DNA of 64,000 bases, taken from positions 4,522,471-4,586,470 of the forward strand of contig NC_091369.1 of assembly GCF_038502225.1 (NCBI RefSeq), written 5' to 3'. Shown here piece after piece: positions 12,187 through 24,022 of this stretch (position 1 is the stretch's first letter; every line of letters begins with the position of its first letter). The translations under genes and the position numbers were made by a program. The stretch comes from Cherax quadricarinatus (lineage: Eukaryota; Arthropoda; Malacostraca; Decapoda; Parastacidae). Below the pieces are notes generated by a model. The model saw nothing but the letters and a program-made list of their open reading frames with translations, had not been told where the DNA came from and ran no database searches.

Positions 12187-12605
12187 GCGCGGGAAATGTA
12201 TATACTGATAAAAAGAGCGGGAAATGTATATACTGGGTAATAAAAAAGAGCGGGAAATGTATATACTGGGTAATAAAAAAGAGCGGGAAATGTATACACT
12301 GGGTAATAAAAAAGAGCGGGAAATGTATATACTGGGTAATAAAAAAGAGCGGGAAATGTATATACTGGGTAATAAAAAAAGGCGGGAAATGTATATACTG
12401 GGTAATAAAAAAAGGCGGGAAATGTATATACTGGGTAATAAAAAAGAGCGGGAAATGTATATACTGGGTAATAAAAAAGAGCGGGAAATGTATATACTGG
12501 GTAATAAAAAAGAGCGGGAAATGTATATACTGGGTAATAAAAAAGAGCGGGAAATGTATATACTGGGTAATAAAAAAGAGCGGGAAATGTATATACTGGG
12601 TGGTA
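12187..12605. repeat. 33-bp minisatellite
   Basis: About 13 units, each with GCGGGAAATGTATATACTGG followed by GTAATAAAAAAGA. The first unit lacks 5 bp. Open frames of 11-residue periodicity (KSGKCIYWVIK, MYILGNKKERE) follow from the multiple-of-three length and are rejected as genes. Confidence 0.97.
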
Positions 12606-12633
12606 AAAGCGCGGAATCCAGTAAACTTACTGC

Positions 12634-13886
12634 TGCTGCTGCTGCCTTCCTGCTGAAATCCTGCTGCCCTCCTGCTGCCCTCCTGCTGCCCTCCTGCTGC
12701 CCTCCTGCTGCCCTCCTGCTGCCCTCTTCCTGCCTTCCTGCTGCCCTCCTGCTGCCCTCCTGCTGCCCTCCTGCTGCCCTCCTTCTGCCCTCCTGCTGCC
12801 CTCTTGCTGCCTTCCTGCTGCCCTCTTGATGCCCTCTTGCTGCCTTCCTGCTGCCCTCCTGCTGCCCTCCTGCTGCCCTCCTGCTGCCTTCCTGCTGCCC
12901 TCCTGCTGCCCTCTTGCTGCCCTCCTGCTGCCCTCCTGCTGCCCTCCTGCTGCTCTCCTGCTGCCCTCCTGCTGCCTTCCTGCTGCCCTCCTGCTGCCCT
13001 CCTGCTGCCCTCCTGCTGCCCTCCTGCTGCCCTCCTGCTGCCCTCCTGCTGCCCTCCTGCTGCCCTCTTGCTGCCCTCCTGCTGCCTTCCTGCTGCCTTC
13101 CTGCTGCCCTCCTGCTGCCCTCCTGCTGCCCCCTCCCTGCTGCCCTCCTGCTGCCCCTCTTGCTGCCCTCCTGCTGCCCCTCCTGCTGCCCTCCTGCTGC
13201 CCCCTCCCTGCTGCCCTCCTGCCCTGCCCTCCTGCCCTCCCTGCTGCCCTGCCTTCCCCTGCTTCCCTCCTGCTGCCCTCCTGCTGCCCTCCTGCTGCCC
13301 TCCTGCTGCCCTCTTGCTGCCCCCTCTGCTGCCCGCCCTCCTGCTGCCCTCCTGCTGCCCTCCTGCTCCTGCTGCCCTCCTGCTGCCTTCCTGCTGCCTT
13401 CCTGCTGCCCTCCTGTTGCCCTCCCTCCTGCTGCCCTCCTGCTACCCTCCTGCTGCCCTCCTGCTGCCCTCTGCTGCCCCCTCCTGCTGCCTCCTGCTGC
13501 CTCCTTCCTGCTGCCCCCTCCTGCTGCCCTCCTGCTGCCCTCCTGCTACCCTCCTGCTGCCCTCCTGCTGCCCTCCTGCTGCCCCCTCCTGCTGCCCCTC
13601 CTGCTGCCTCTCTCCTGCTGCCTCCTGCTGCCCTCCTGCTGCCCCTCCTGCTGCCCCCTTCCTGCTGCCTTCCCTGCTGCCCTCCTGCTGCCCTCCTGCT
13701 GCCCTCCTGCTGCCCTCCTGCCCTGCCCTCCTGCTGCCCTCCTGCTGCCCTCCTGCTGCCCTTCCTGCTCTGCCTCCTGCTGCCCTCCTGCTGCCCTCCT
13801 GCTGCCCTCTTGCTGTCCTCCTGCTGCCCTCCTGCTGCCCTCTTGCTGCCCTCCTGTTGCCCTCCTGCTGCCCTTCTGCTGCCTTC
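12634..13886. repeat. 11-bp minisatellite (CTGCTGCCCTC), 1.25 kb
   Basis: Tandem CTGCTGCCCTC with scattered single-base changes and 1-3 bp indels that increase between about 13120 and 13680. Eleven is not a multiple of three, so each frame cycles through all phases. No phase has a stop, which gives simultaneous frames of about 1000 codons in all three plus-strand phases. These are not genes. Confidence 0.97.
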
Positions 13887-15812
13887 TACCTCCCACTCCA
13901 CATCCCACTCCACCTCCTCCACCCCCCACGCCACCTCCCACTCCACCTCCCACTGCACATCCCACGCCACCTCCCACACCACCTCCCACTCCACCTCCCA
14001 CACCACCTCCCACTCCACCTCCCACACCACCTCCCACCTCCCACTGCACCTGTATCCCACTCCACCCTACCACGCCACCTCCCACTCCACCTCCCACTGC
14101 ACATCCCACTCCACCTCCCACGCCACCTCCCACTCCACCTCCCACTGCACATCCCACTCCACCTCCCACTCCACCTCCCACTGCACATCCCACTCCACCT
14201 CCCACGCCACCTACCACTCCACCTCCCACTCCACCTCCCACTGCACATCCCACTCCACCTCCCACGCCACCTCCCACCACCACCCACCCACCACCTCCCA
14301 CTGCACATCCCACTCCACCTCCCACGCCACCTCCCACTCCCACCTCCCACGGCACATCCCACTCCACCTCCCACTCCAACTCCCACTGCACATCCCACTC
14401 CACCTCCCACGCCAACTCCCACCCACCTCCCACTGCACATCCCACTCCACCTCCCACTCCCACCTCCCACTGCACATCCCACTCCACCTCCCACGCCACC
14501 TCCCACTCCCACCTCCCACTCCACCTCCCACTCCACCTCCCACTCCACCTCCCACTGCACATCCCACTCCACCTCCCACGCCACCTACCACTCCACCTCC
14601 CACTCCACCTCCCACTGCACATCCCACTCCACCTCCCACGCCACCTCCCACACCACCTCCCACTCCACCTCCCACTGCACATCCCACTCCACCTCCCACG
14701 CCACCTCCCACTCCACCTCCCACTGCACATCCCACTCCACCTCCCACGCCAACTCCCACTGCACATCCCACTCCACCTCCCACGCCACCTCCCACGCCAC
14801 CTCCCACTGCACATCCCACTCCACCTCCCACGCCACCTCCCACTCCACCTCCCACTCCCCCTCCCACGCCACCTCCCACTCCACCTCCCTCGCCACCTCC
14901 CACTCCACCTCCCACTCCACCTCCCACGCCACCTCCCACTCCACCTCCCACTCCACCTCCCACGCCACCTCCCACTGCACATCCCACTCCACCTCCCACG
15001 CCACCTCCCACTGCACATCCCACTCCACCTCCCACGCCACCTCCCACGCCACCTCCCACTGCACATCCCACTCCACCTCCCACTCCACCTCCCACTCCAC
15101 CTCCCACGCCACCTCCCACTCCACCTCCCACTCCACCTCCCACGCCACCTCCCACTGCACATCCCACTCCACCTCCCACACCACCTCCCACTCCACCTCC
15201 CACGCCACCTCCCCACCCACCTCCCACTCCACCTCCCACGCCACCTCCCACTGCACATCCCACTCCACCTCCCACGCCACCTCCCACTCCACCTCCCACT
15301 GCACATCCCACTCCACCTCCCACGCCACCTCCCACTCCACCTCCCACTGCACATCCCACTCCACCTCCCACTCCACCTCCCACTCCACCTCCCACGCCAC
15401 CTCCCACTCCACCTCCCACTCCACCTCCCACGCCACCTCCCACTGCACATCCCACTCCACCTCCCACGCCACCTCCCACTCCACCTCCCACTGCACATCC
15501 CACTCCACCTCCCACGCCACCTCCCACTCCACCTCCCACTGCACATCCCACTCCACCTCCCACGCCACCTCCCACTCCACATCCCACTCCACCTCCCACG
15601 CCACCAACCACACCACCTCCCACGCCACCTACCACTCCCACCTCCCACCCACCTCCCACGCCACCTCCCACGCCACCTCCCACCCACCTCCCACTGCACA
15701 TCCCACTCGACCTCCCACTGCACATCCCACGCCACCTCCCACTCCACCTACCACTCCACCTCCCACTCCACCTACCACTCCACCTCCCACGCCACCTACC
15801 ACTCCACTTATC
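13887..15812. repeat. 12-bp minisatellite (CCACCTCCCACT), 1.9 kb
   Basis: Units CCACCTCCCACT, GCACATCCCACT and GCCACCTCCCAC alternate in blocks of two to six, giving nested higher-order repeats. The array is joined without a gap to the preceding 11-bp array. The plus strand is almost G-free. Confidence 0.97.
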
Positions 15813-15950
15813 ATTATCAACTCTTAATGGCATCAGATCCTTCAACTTCACCATCAAACGCTACTGGATTCCTCCTCAAAACTAGAGAATAACATAAATA
15901 GAATTACAATGTGTAGGAACCAATCAGGATTAAAACATTGATCAGTATCG

Positions 15951-16080
15951 TGTGAGAGAGAGTGAGAGAGTGAGTGAAAGTGAGAGAGTGAGAGTGTGAG
16001 AGTGAGAGAGAGTGAGTGAGAGTGTGAGAGTGAGTGACAGTGAGAGAGTGAGAGTGTGAGAGTGAGAGAGTGAGAGAGAG
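15951..16080. repeat. GTGAGAGA-type microsatellite
   Basis: GAGAGTGAG repeats with variable GT insertions. Confidence 0.9.
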
Positions 16081-16117
16081 ATGATGTAGGTAACAGTTCT
16101 TATCTTACAAATAGATG

Positions 16118-18990
16118 ACAAAACCAGGGGTTAAGGGGTGCCAATAGACGATAAAACCAGGGGTTAAGGGGTGCCAATAGACGACAAAACCAGGGGTTAA
16201 GGGGTGCCAATAGACGATAAAACCAGGGGTTAAGGGGTGCCAATAGACGATAAAACCAGGGGTTAAGGGGTGCCAATAGACGACAAAACCAGGGGTTAAG
16301 GGGTGCCAATAGACGATAAAACCAGGGGTTAAGGGGTGCCAATAGACGATAAAACCAGGGGTTAAGGGGTGCCAATAGACGACAAAACCAGGGGTTAAGG
16401 GGTGCCACAGACGATAAAACCAGGGGTTAAGGGGTGCCAATAGACGATAAAACCAGGGGTTAAGGTGCCAATAGACGACAAAACCAGGGGTTAAGGCGCC
16501 AATAGACGACAAAACCAGGGGTTATGGTGCCAATAGACGACAAACCAGGGGTTATTAAGGGGTGCCAATAGACGACAAACCAGGGGTTAATGGGGTGCCA
16601 ATAGACGACAAAACCAGGGGTTAAGGGGTGCCAATAGACGACAAACCAGGGGTTAGGGCGCCAATAGACGATAAAACCAGGGGTTATAAGCCAATAGACG
16701 ACAAAACCAGGGGTTAAGGGTGCCAATAGACGACAAACCAGGGGTTAATGGTGCCAATAGACGACAAAACCAGGGGTTATGTGCCAATAGACGACAAAAC
16801 CAGGGGTTAAGGGGTGCCAATAGACGAGAAAACCAGGGGTTAAGGTGCCATAGACGACAAACCAGGGGTTATGTGCCAATAGACGACAAAACCAGGGGTT
16901 AAGGGGTGCCAATAGACGACAAAACCAGGGGTTAGGGTGCCAATAGACGACAAAACCAGGGGGTTAATGCCTAATAGACGATAAAACCTAGGGGTTAGGG
17001 TGCCAACAGACGATAAAACCAGGGGTTATGCGCCAATAGACGACAAAACCAGGGGTTGGAAGGGTGCCAATAGACGATAAAACCAGGGGTTAAGGGGTGC
17101 CAATAGACGATAAAACCAGGGGTTAAGGGGTGCCAATAGACGACAAACCAGGGGTTAATGGGGTGCCAATAGACGACAAAACCAGGGGTTAGTGCCAATA
17201 GACGACAAAACCCGGGGTTAAGGGGTGCCAATAGACGATAAAACCAGGGGTTAAGGGGTGCCAATAGACGATAAAACCAGGGGTTAAGGGGTGCCAATAG
17301 ACGACAAAACCAGGGGTTAAGGGGTGCCAATAGACGATAAAACCAGGGGTTAAGGGGTGCCAATAGACGATAAAACCAGGGGTTAAGGGGTGCCAATAGA
17401 CGACAAAACCAGGGGTTAAGGGGTGCCAATAGACGACAAAACCAGGGGTTATGGGTGCCATAGACGATAAAACCAGGGGTTAAGGGGTGCCAATAGACGA
17501 TAAAACCAGGGGTTAATGGGGTGCCAATAGACGACAAAACCAGGGGTTAAGGGTGCCAATAGACGATAAAACCAGGGGTTAAGGGGTGCCAATAGACGAT
17601 AAAACCAGGGGAATTAAGGGGTGCCATAGACGATAAAACCAGGGGTTATGGGGTGCCAATAGACGACAAAACCAGGGGTTATGTGCCAATAGACGACAAA
17701 ACCAGGGGTTAAGGGGTGCCAATAGACGATAATACCAGGGGTTATAAGTGCCAATAGACGACAAAACCAGGGGTTAAGGGTGCCAATAGACGATAATACC
17801 AGGGTTAAGGTGCCAATAGACGACAAAACCAGGGGTTATAAGGTGCCAATAGACGATAATACCAGGGGTTAAGGGGTGCCAATAGACGATAATACCAGGG
17901 GTTATTGGGGTGCCAATAGACGACAAAACCAGGGGTTAAGGGGTGCCAATAGACGATAAAACCAGGGGTTAGGGTGCCAATAGACGACAAACCAGGGGTT
18001 AAGGGGTGCCAATAGACGACAAAACCAGGGGTTAAGGGGTGCCAATAAACGACAAAACCAGGGGTTATGGGGTGCCAATAGATGACAAAACCAGGGGTTA
18101 AGGGGTGCCAATAGACGATAAAACCAGGGGTTAAGGGGTGCCAATAGACGACAAAACCAGGGGTTAAGGGGTGCCAATAGACGACAAAACCAGGGGTTAA
18201 GGGGTGCCAATAGACGACAAAACCAGGGGTTAAGGGGTGCCAATAGACGACAAAACCAGGGGTTAAGGGGTGCCAATAGACGATAAAACCAGGGGTTAAG
18301 GGGTGCCAATAGACGATAATACCAGGTTAAGGGGGTGCCAATAGACGACAAAACCAGGGGTTAATGTGCCAATAGACGACAAAACCAGGGGTTAAGGGGT
18401 GCCAATAGACGACAAAACCAGGGGTTAAGGGGTGCCAATAGACGACAAAACCAGGGGTTATGCCAACAGACGACAAACCAGGGGTTAAGGGGTGCCAATA
18501 GACGACAAAACCAGGGGTTATGGGGTGCCAATAGACGACAAAACCAGGGGTTAAGTGGTGCCAATAGACGACAAAACCAGGGGTTAAGGGGTGCCAATAG
18601 ACGATAAAACCAGGGGTTAAGGGGTGCCAATAGACGACAAAACCAGGGGTTAAGGGGTGCCAATAGACGACAAAACCAGGGGTTATGGGGTGCCAATAGA
18701 CGACAAAACCAGGGGTTAAGTGGTGCCAATAGACGACAAAACCAGGGGTTAAGGGGTGCCAATAGACGATAAAACCAGGGGTTAAGGGGTGCCAATAGAC
18801 GATAAAACCAGGGGTTAATGGTGCCAATAGACGAAAACCAAAACCGGGGTTAGGGGTTAAGGGGTGCCAATAGACGATAAAACCAGGGGTTAAGGGGTGC
18901 CAATAGACGATAAAACCAGGGGGGAAGGGGTGCCAATAGACGACAAAACTAAGGATTAAGGGGTGCCAATAGACGACAAAACTAAGGGTT
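16118..18990 (+). repeat. 33-bp G-run minisatellite, 2.9 kb
   Basis: About 87 units. Each contains GACGAYAAAA and CCAGGGGTTAAGGGGTGCC, then AATA. Two GGGG runs separated by TTAA occur per unit, so any two neighbouring units have the four runs needed for a G-quadruplex. Many units carry 1-6 bp losses around TTAAGGGG, which break the minus-strand LNPWFYRLLAP frames. The same unit occurs in reverse complement at 20225-20776. Confidence 0.97.
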
Positions 18991-19540
18991 AAGGGAAAAA
19001 TAAGACATCAATTCTCATTGATGAGGAACAATAGCATAAATCCCATACACCTTTAACACTGCCCTTTATAGTGGTGAGTGATAAGGGAGGGGGGTGTTGG
19101 GAAGGCGTAGGTGGTATAGGGAGGGGTGAAGGGGGGAGGTAATACCCCCTTCCCACGATACCCTGATAGGATAGAAGGGTAGTGGGTGTTGTGGGGAGGT
19201 GTAGAATGGTAGGGGGGAGAAGGGATGAAGAGGAAGGGGGTGAAGGGGGTTGGGGTGTTACCCCCTCCCCTAGATCCCCCTGATATTGCTTTCTTTGTGT
19301 GGTGGCTCTCGAGTGAATCTCTGGGGGACGGCTCCCCCCAGATAATAAAAACGACGGTAAATGACTGTTATACAATCGCAAGATTAGTGCTACTTGCCTA
19401 GCAAAAAGCTGCCACCCTATTGGCCAGCCGTAATTGAGTTCGTTGTCCGCTGGCCAATCCCGGTGGGGCTTCAGGGTCTAACACCGATGACACAGGTGCC
19501 TTCTTTATTAACAACATTCTCGGCTTTTTCTTGCCGCTGG
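18991..19540. other. Unique island with paired CCAAT motifs
   Basis: Up to about 19270 the sequence is G-rich and repetitive. From 19290 it is non-repetitive and of balanced composition. ATTGGCCAGC (about 19419) and its exact reverse complement GCTGGCCAAT (about 19450) form two inverted CCAAT boxes about 20 bp apart. No coding frame was recognised. A regulatory role is speculative. Confidence 0.4.
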
Positions 19541-19626
19541 GAGGTGGGTTAACGGGAGGGAGGGAGGTGGGTTAACGGGATGGAGGTGGGTTAACGGGAT
19601 GGAGGTGGGTTAACGGGATGGAGGTG
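19541..19626. repeat. 19-bp minisatellite
   Basis: Four to five units of GGAGGTGGGTTAACGGGAT. The following 19627-20224 holds a pyrimidine-rich tract with two to three 33-bp CCATCC-type units (19708-19800) and a G-rich tract (20045-20130), and no gene. Confidence 0.92.
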
Positions 19627-20224
19627 AATAAAAGGATGCAGCATGGCTAGGATGGCCGGTGTAAAGGATTTGTACTTGGATATAGACGCAACGAGAAGGA
19701 TGTTGGTCCATCCTATCGTCCATCCCTCCTTCCTTTGCTCCATCCTATCCTCCATCCCTCCTTCCCTTGCTCCATCCAATCCTCCAACCCTCCCTTTCAC
19801 CCCTCCCACTCTCCCTCCATTCCATCTCAAATTCCTTCCCTCCTCCCTCCCTCCCTCACTCCCTCACTCACTCATACATTTACTCCATCACTTACTCATT
19901 CACTCCACGACCTTCCCTCCCCCTCCCAACCCCTCCCTCCCCTTCCCCTCCCTTCCCCCTCCCTCTACAAGAACAAATACCTGATCGACAAGATAATTGG
20001 AAGTGTATTGGAAAACAGCCAGTAAAGGGGATAATTAATTCTTGGGGGAGGGGGGGTGACTCTGGTGGGAGGGGGTAGAGAGGGGTAGGGGCAGAGAGAG
20101 AGGGGAGAGGGGGGAAGGGGGAAGGGAAGGTATTGTCACACACTCTCTTGATGAAAGAAGATTTGATCTCTAACTCTCTGTCTCTCTTCTGGCTTTGTCG
20201 ACCCTGGGCCACTGGCACTTCTGA

Positions 20225-20776
20225 CACTATTGGCACCTCTTAACCCCTGATTTTGCTATCTATTGGCACCCCTTAACCCTGGTTTTGTCTTCTATTGGCA
20301 CCCCTTAACCCCTGGTTTTGTTTTCTATTGTCACCCCTTAACCCTGGTTTGTCCTCTATTGGCACCCCTTAACCCTGGTTTTGTCTTCCATTGGCACCCC
20401 TTAACCCTGGGTTTGTCTTCCATTGGCACCCCTTAACGCTGGTTTTCTCATCTATTGGCACCTCTTAACCCTGGTTTTCTCGTCTATTGGCACACCTTAA
20501 CCCTGGTTTTGTCATCTATTGGCACCCCTTAACCCTGGTTTTGTCATCTATTGGCACCCCTTAACCCTGGTTTTCTCATCTATTGGCACCCCTTAATCCT
20601 TGGTTTTGTCGTCTATTGGCACCCCTTAACCCTGGTTTTGTCATCTATTGGCACCCCTTAACCCTGGGTTTGTTTTCTATTGGCACCCCTTAACCCTGGT
20701 TTTGTCTTCTATTGGCACCCCTTAACCCTGGTTTTGTCGATTATTGGCACCCCTTAACGCTGGTTTTCTCATCTAT
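20225..20776 (-). repeat. Inverted copy of the 33-bp G-run minisatellite
   Basis: About 17 units of 32-33 bp containing TATTGGCACCCCTTAACCC and TGGTTTTGTCKTC. This is the reverse complement of the 16118-18990 unit, usually with one C fewer. It ends exactly where Penelope-like coding sequence begins. Confidence 0.96.
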
Positions 20777-21394
20777 TATGAGGAAATATCCAAAATTTAT
20801 GAAATAGGTAATGATTTAAAATACCCAAGAATTGTAATTGATAAATCTTTTAAAGTTGCTAGAAATACTTTTTACAATCCAAAAATGGACAACCAGCCTT
20901 ATTCAACTAAAAATATGTTGGTTCTCCCTTACCATCAAAACTTGGTTGATATGCCTTCTCTTCTTAAGACTTTTAATATTAAAGTTGTATTCAAAAATCT
21001 TGATACAGTAAAAAAACTTTTGATAAAGAATTCCCCCCAAAATGCTGATGGATGTGTCTATAAGATTCCTTGTAAAATTTGCGATAAAGTTTATTACGGT
21101 CAAACTGGTACAAATCTCGAACTAAGATTAAAACAACTTAAATATAGCATTAGAACTGGACAAGATTCCAATGCTCTATTTATTCATGTAAGAGATTTTA
21201 ACCATCCAATTGATTTTCAAAAAGTTGAGAAAGTAGTATCAAGCAAGTCCATGGTCGACAGGAATATAATTGAATCTTGTTTCATAAAAAGCAGTTTTGA
21301 CAATAATATGAATATTTCCTTTGGTTTATATAAATTAGATCCATTTATAATTAATATAATTTGGGAAGAATTTAACAATACACTGGACAAATAA
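20777..21394 (+). mobile_element. Penelope-like element, C-terminal GIY-YIG endonuclease ORF
   Basis: About 205 codons open to a TAA at 21392. The N-terminal part (KYPRIVIDKSFKVARNTFY) is the linker that follows the reverse transcriptase in Penelope-like elements. The GIY-YIG nuclease follows: GCVYKIPCKICDKVYYGQTG (GIY seen as CVY, YIG as YYG), a conserved Arg in LELRLKQ, His/Asn in VRDFNHPIDF, and the catalytic Glu candidate in VDRNIIESCFI. The reverse transcriptase domain is absent. The first codons of the ATG-initiated frame (MAPLNAGFLI) are translated satellite, so that ATG is not an element start. The domain looks intact, but the element is 5'-truncated and cannot be autonomous. Confidence 0.9.
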
Positions 21395-21765
<371 letters not shown>

Positions 21766-22339
21766 CATGGAAGCGATAAACCCGTAAAGCTCAAACAAAG
21801 CCTTTGGTAAATCCCCTTTAAGGGGGCCATTATACCAGCTATTTCTTCCTCTACTGAGTTCAGGTACAACATTTTCATGATTGCTCCCAGGTCTCTCACA
21901 CTGCCTTCTTGCTTACTGATGGTAACATTGAAATTATAGTGTATAATACTATACGTGTTGTAATCAGTACTTCTTCAGGAGCTTGCAATGGAGATTCGTT
22001 TAAAGGAACGACTCTAGCTGGAGTCGTTCACCGGAAAGAGTCTTTCTCCTCTATGCAGCACTGCAAACTCCTGATGATGTCTTGATTGCTACATGAAAGG
22101 CCTTGGGTTGCCATTAAACTTCCCTTGTGATTGTTTTGCATCCTTTCTCGCTCGTTCACTATTGTTGCATAATACTGTATGCAACACACACACATACGTA
22201 CGTGGTTCATCACGCACACACACACGTACGTGGTTCATAACTGACCCAATCCTGGACCGGTCCTTGTTCTTCCTAAACTGGTTATTGTTCTTAATAAATT
22301 GGTACTTGTTCCTCTTGGACCATAACCTTGTTCTTCTTG

Positions 22340-22610
22340 AACCAGCATCTCGTCCTTCCTAGACCCGTCCTGGTTCTTCCTAGTCCTGGTTCTCCCTGGA
22401 CCCGGTCCTGGTTCCTCCTGGCCCTGGTCCAGGTTCTTCCTGGCCCCGGTCCTAGTTCTTTCTGGACCCGATCCTGATTCCTCCTGGACCCGGCCCTGGT
22501 TCCTCCTGGACCCGATCCTGATTCCTCCTGGACCGGTCCTGGTTCCTCCTGGACTGGTCGTGGTTCCTCCTGGACCGGTCCTGGTTCCTCCTGGACCGGT
22601 TCTCGCTCTA
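22340..22610. repeat. Degenerate 21-bp minisatellite
   Basis: Imperfect CCTGGTTCCTCCTGGACCGG units, decaying towards the left end. Confidence 0.9.
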
Positions 22611-22794
22611 ACTACCTTAAAAAAACTAAATGTGACTATCGTTGGTACTATCGTCTCTAATTAAAGATTTTAGGGAATCCACCTACGATAATTACTCTTA
22701 ATTACTCTTAATGAGCAACGGACCAACAGAGATATCGGGGGGAGGGGAAGGAGGAGGGGAGTGAGCGTGGAGTAACGGGAGGAGGAGGGTGAGG

Positions 22795-23005
22795 GGAGGA
22801 AAAGAGAATCAGGGGTGAGGAGAGGTGAATCCGGGGGGGAGGAGGGGTGAATCAGGGGCGAGGAGAGGTGAATCAGGGGCGAGGAGAGGTGAATCAGAAG
22901 CGAGGAGGGGTGAATCAGGGGAGAGGAGGGGTAAATCAGGGGCGAGGAGGGGTGAATCAGTGGTGAAGAGGGGTGAATCAGAGGAAAGGAAGAGTGAATC
23001 GCGGG
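22795..23005. repeat. 21-bp minisatellite
   Basis: About ten units of AATCAGGGGCGAGGAGAGGT plus G. The ESGARRG-type frame is a consequence of the unit length. Confidence 0.94.
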
Positions 23006-23009
23006 CTGA

Positions 23010-23141
23010 GGTACTGTCAGTAGACATACCCAGCTAAGGTTAGACAGCCAGGTACTGTCAGTAGACACACCCAGCTAAGTTAGACAGCCAGGTACTGTCA
23101 GTAGACACACCGAGCTAATGTTAGACAGCCAGGTGCTGTCA
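23010..23141. repeat. 40/41-bp tandem repeat
   Basis: GGTACTGTCAGTAGACA landmarks at 23010, 23051 and 23091, with a decayed copy at 23132. Each unit also carries CCAGCTAAGTTAGACAGCC. Confidence 0.93.
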
Positions 23142-23772
23142 GTATTTATCTACAGAGACTCACAGATGGGGAAACTAAAGCAAAATGACGAACGTCACCC
23201 CAAACAAAACACACAATTTACATTCAGTCAGTGTTTCTAAGACATTATCTTTCATAGATCAAAGATTTTGACTTCAATAGAGGTACATCAATGCTTTTTC
23301 TTTATAATCTGGTGGTAATCAATGCCATGAAAATGTCCTATGAAGACCAAGGGAGCATTTTGATGACAGATTAGTGGGTGTGAGTCTCCGTTCCAGATGT
23401 GTCCAGTCTTCCAGTATTCCAGGTGGAAAAGTTCAGGGTGATGAATGAGAGTAAGATCGGTTGCTTCAGATTCTCCACATCTTCTACAAGTGTTTCCCCT
23501 CTGTTGAGTTCATTAAGCAACTAACTTTCGCAGCGTTTCCTCAGACAAGATACCTATTTATTACCCATGTGTCTCAGTAAAGATATCTATGTGTCTCACT
23601 TGTCTACCATCCGTTTAGACACGGAGACCAGTATTGATGCTCTCAGTGCAATGCACTTTTAGGACCTCTTTCAGACGTCACTGGTACACATTGTCTTCAA
23701 TGATAATAAGAAAAATAGATATAGCAACATATGTGCAATCCCAAATGGTACAACAACACTTCACTATGCAAC
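23142..23772 (-). pseudogene. Possible decayed LINE segment with a CxxC motif
   Basis: The minus strand around 23440-23500 reads NTCRRCGESEATDLTLIHHP. It resembles the CxxC-type motif found near the C-terminus of some LINE polyproteins, and stops and frameshifts surround it. The similarity is slight. The rest of the stretch is unassigned. Confidence 0.25.
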
Positions 23773-24022
23773 TAGTGTCAGGAAATTGCTTGTTGAAGAA
23801 TACAGGACCTAGGTACCTGCGTTAGGGAACTGCTTGTTGAAGAATACTCTAGGTACCTGCGTTAGGAAATTGCTTGTTGAAGAATACCCTAGGTACCTGC
23901 GTTAGGATATCGCTTGTTGAAGAATACCCTAGGTACCTGCCTTAGGAAATTGGTAGTTGAAGAATAACCTAGGTACCTACGTTAGGAAATTGCTTGTTGA
24001 TGAATACCCTAGGTACCTGCCG
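23773..24022. repeat. 40-bp tandem repeat
   Basis: Six units, each with AGGAAATTGCTTGTTGAAGA and ATACCCTAGGTACCTGCGTT. The first is slightly longer. Confidence 0.95.

Noticed and set aside
12804..15885. Overlapping open frames of about 1000 codons in all three plus-strand phases
   Set aside because: They are produced by 11-bp and 12-bp stop-free units. The predicted proteins are simple (PSCCPPAALLL, TSHS), start at arbitrary ATGs and change phase with the repeat.
16118..18990. Telomere-like satellite because of GGGGTTAAGGGG
   Set aside because: The G-run motif is embedded in a 33-bp unit with unrelated sequence. It is a minisatellite, although its quadruplex potential is noted.
23773..24022. 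CRISPR-like regular repeats
   Set aside because: Units are contiguous tandem copies without unique spacers, and the context is eukaryotic. The same applies to all other arrays in the window.
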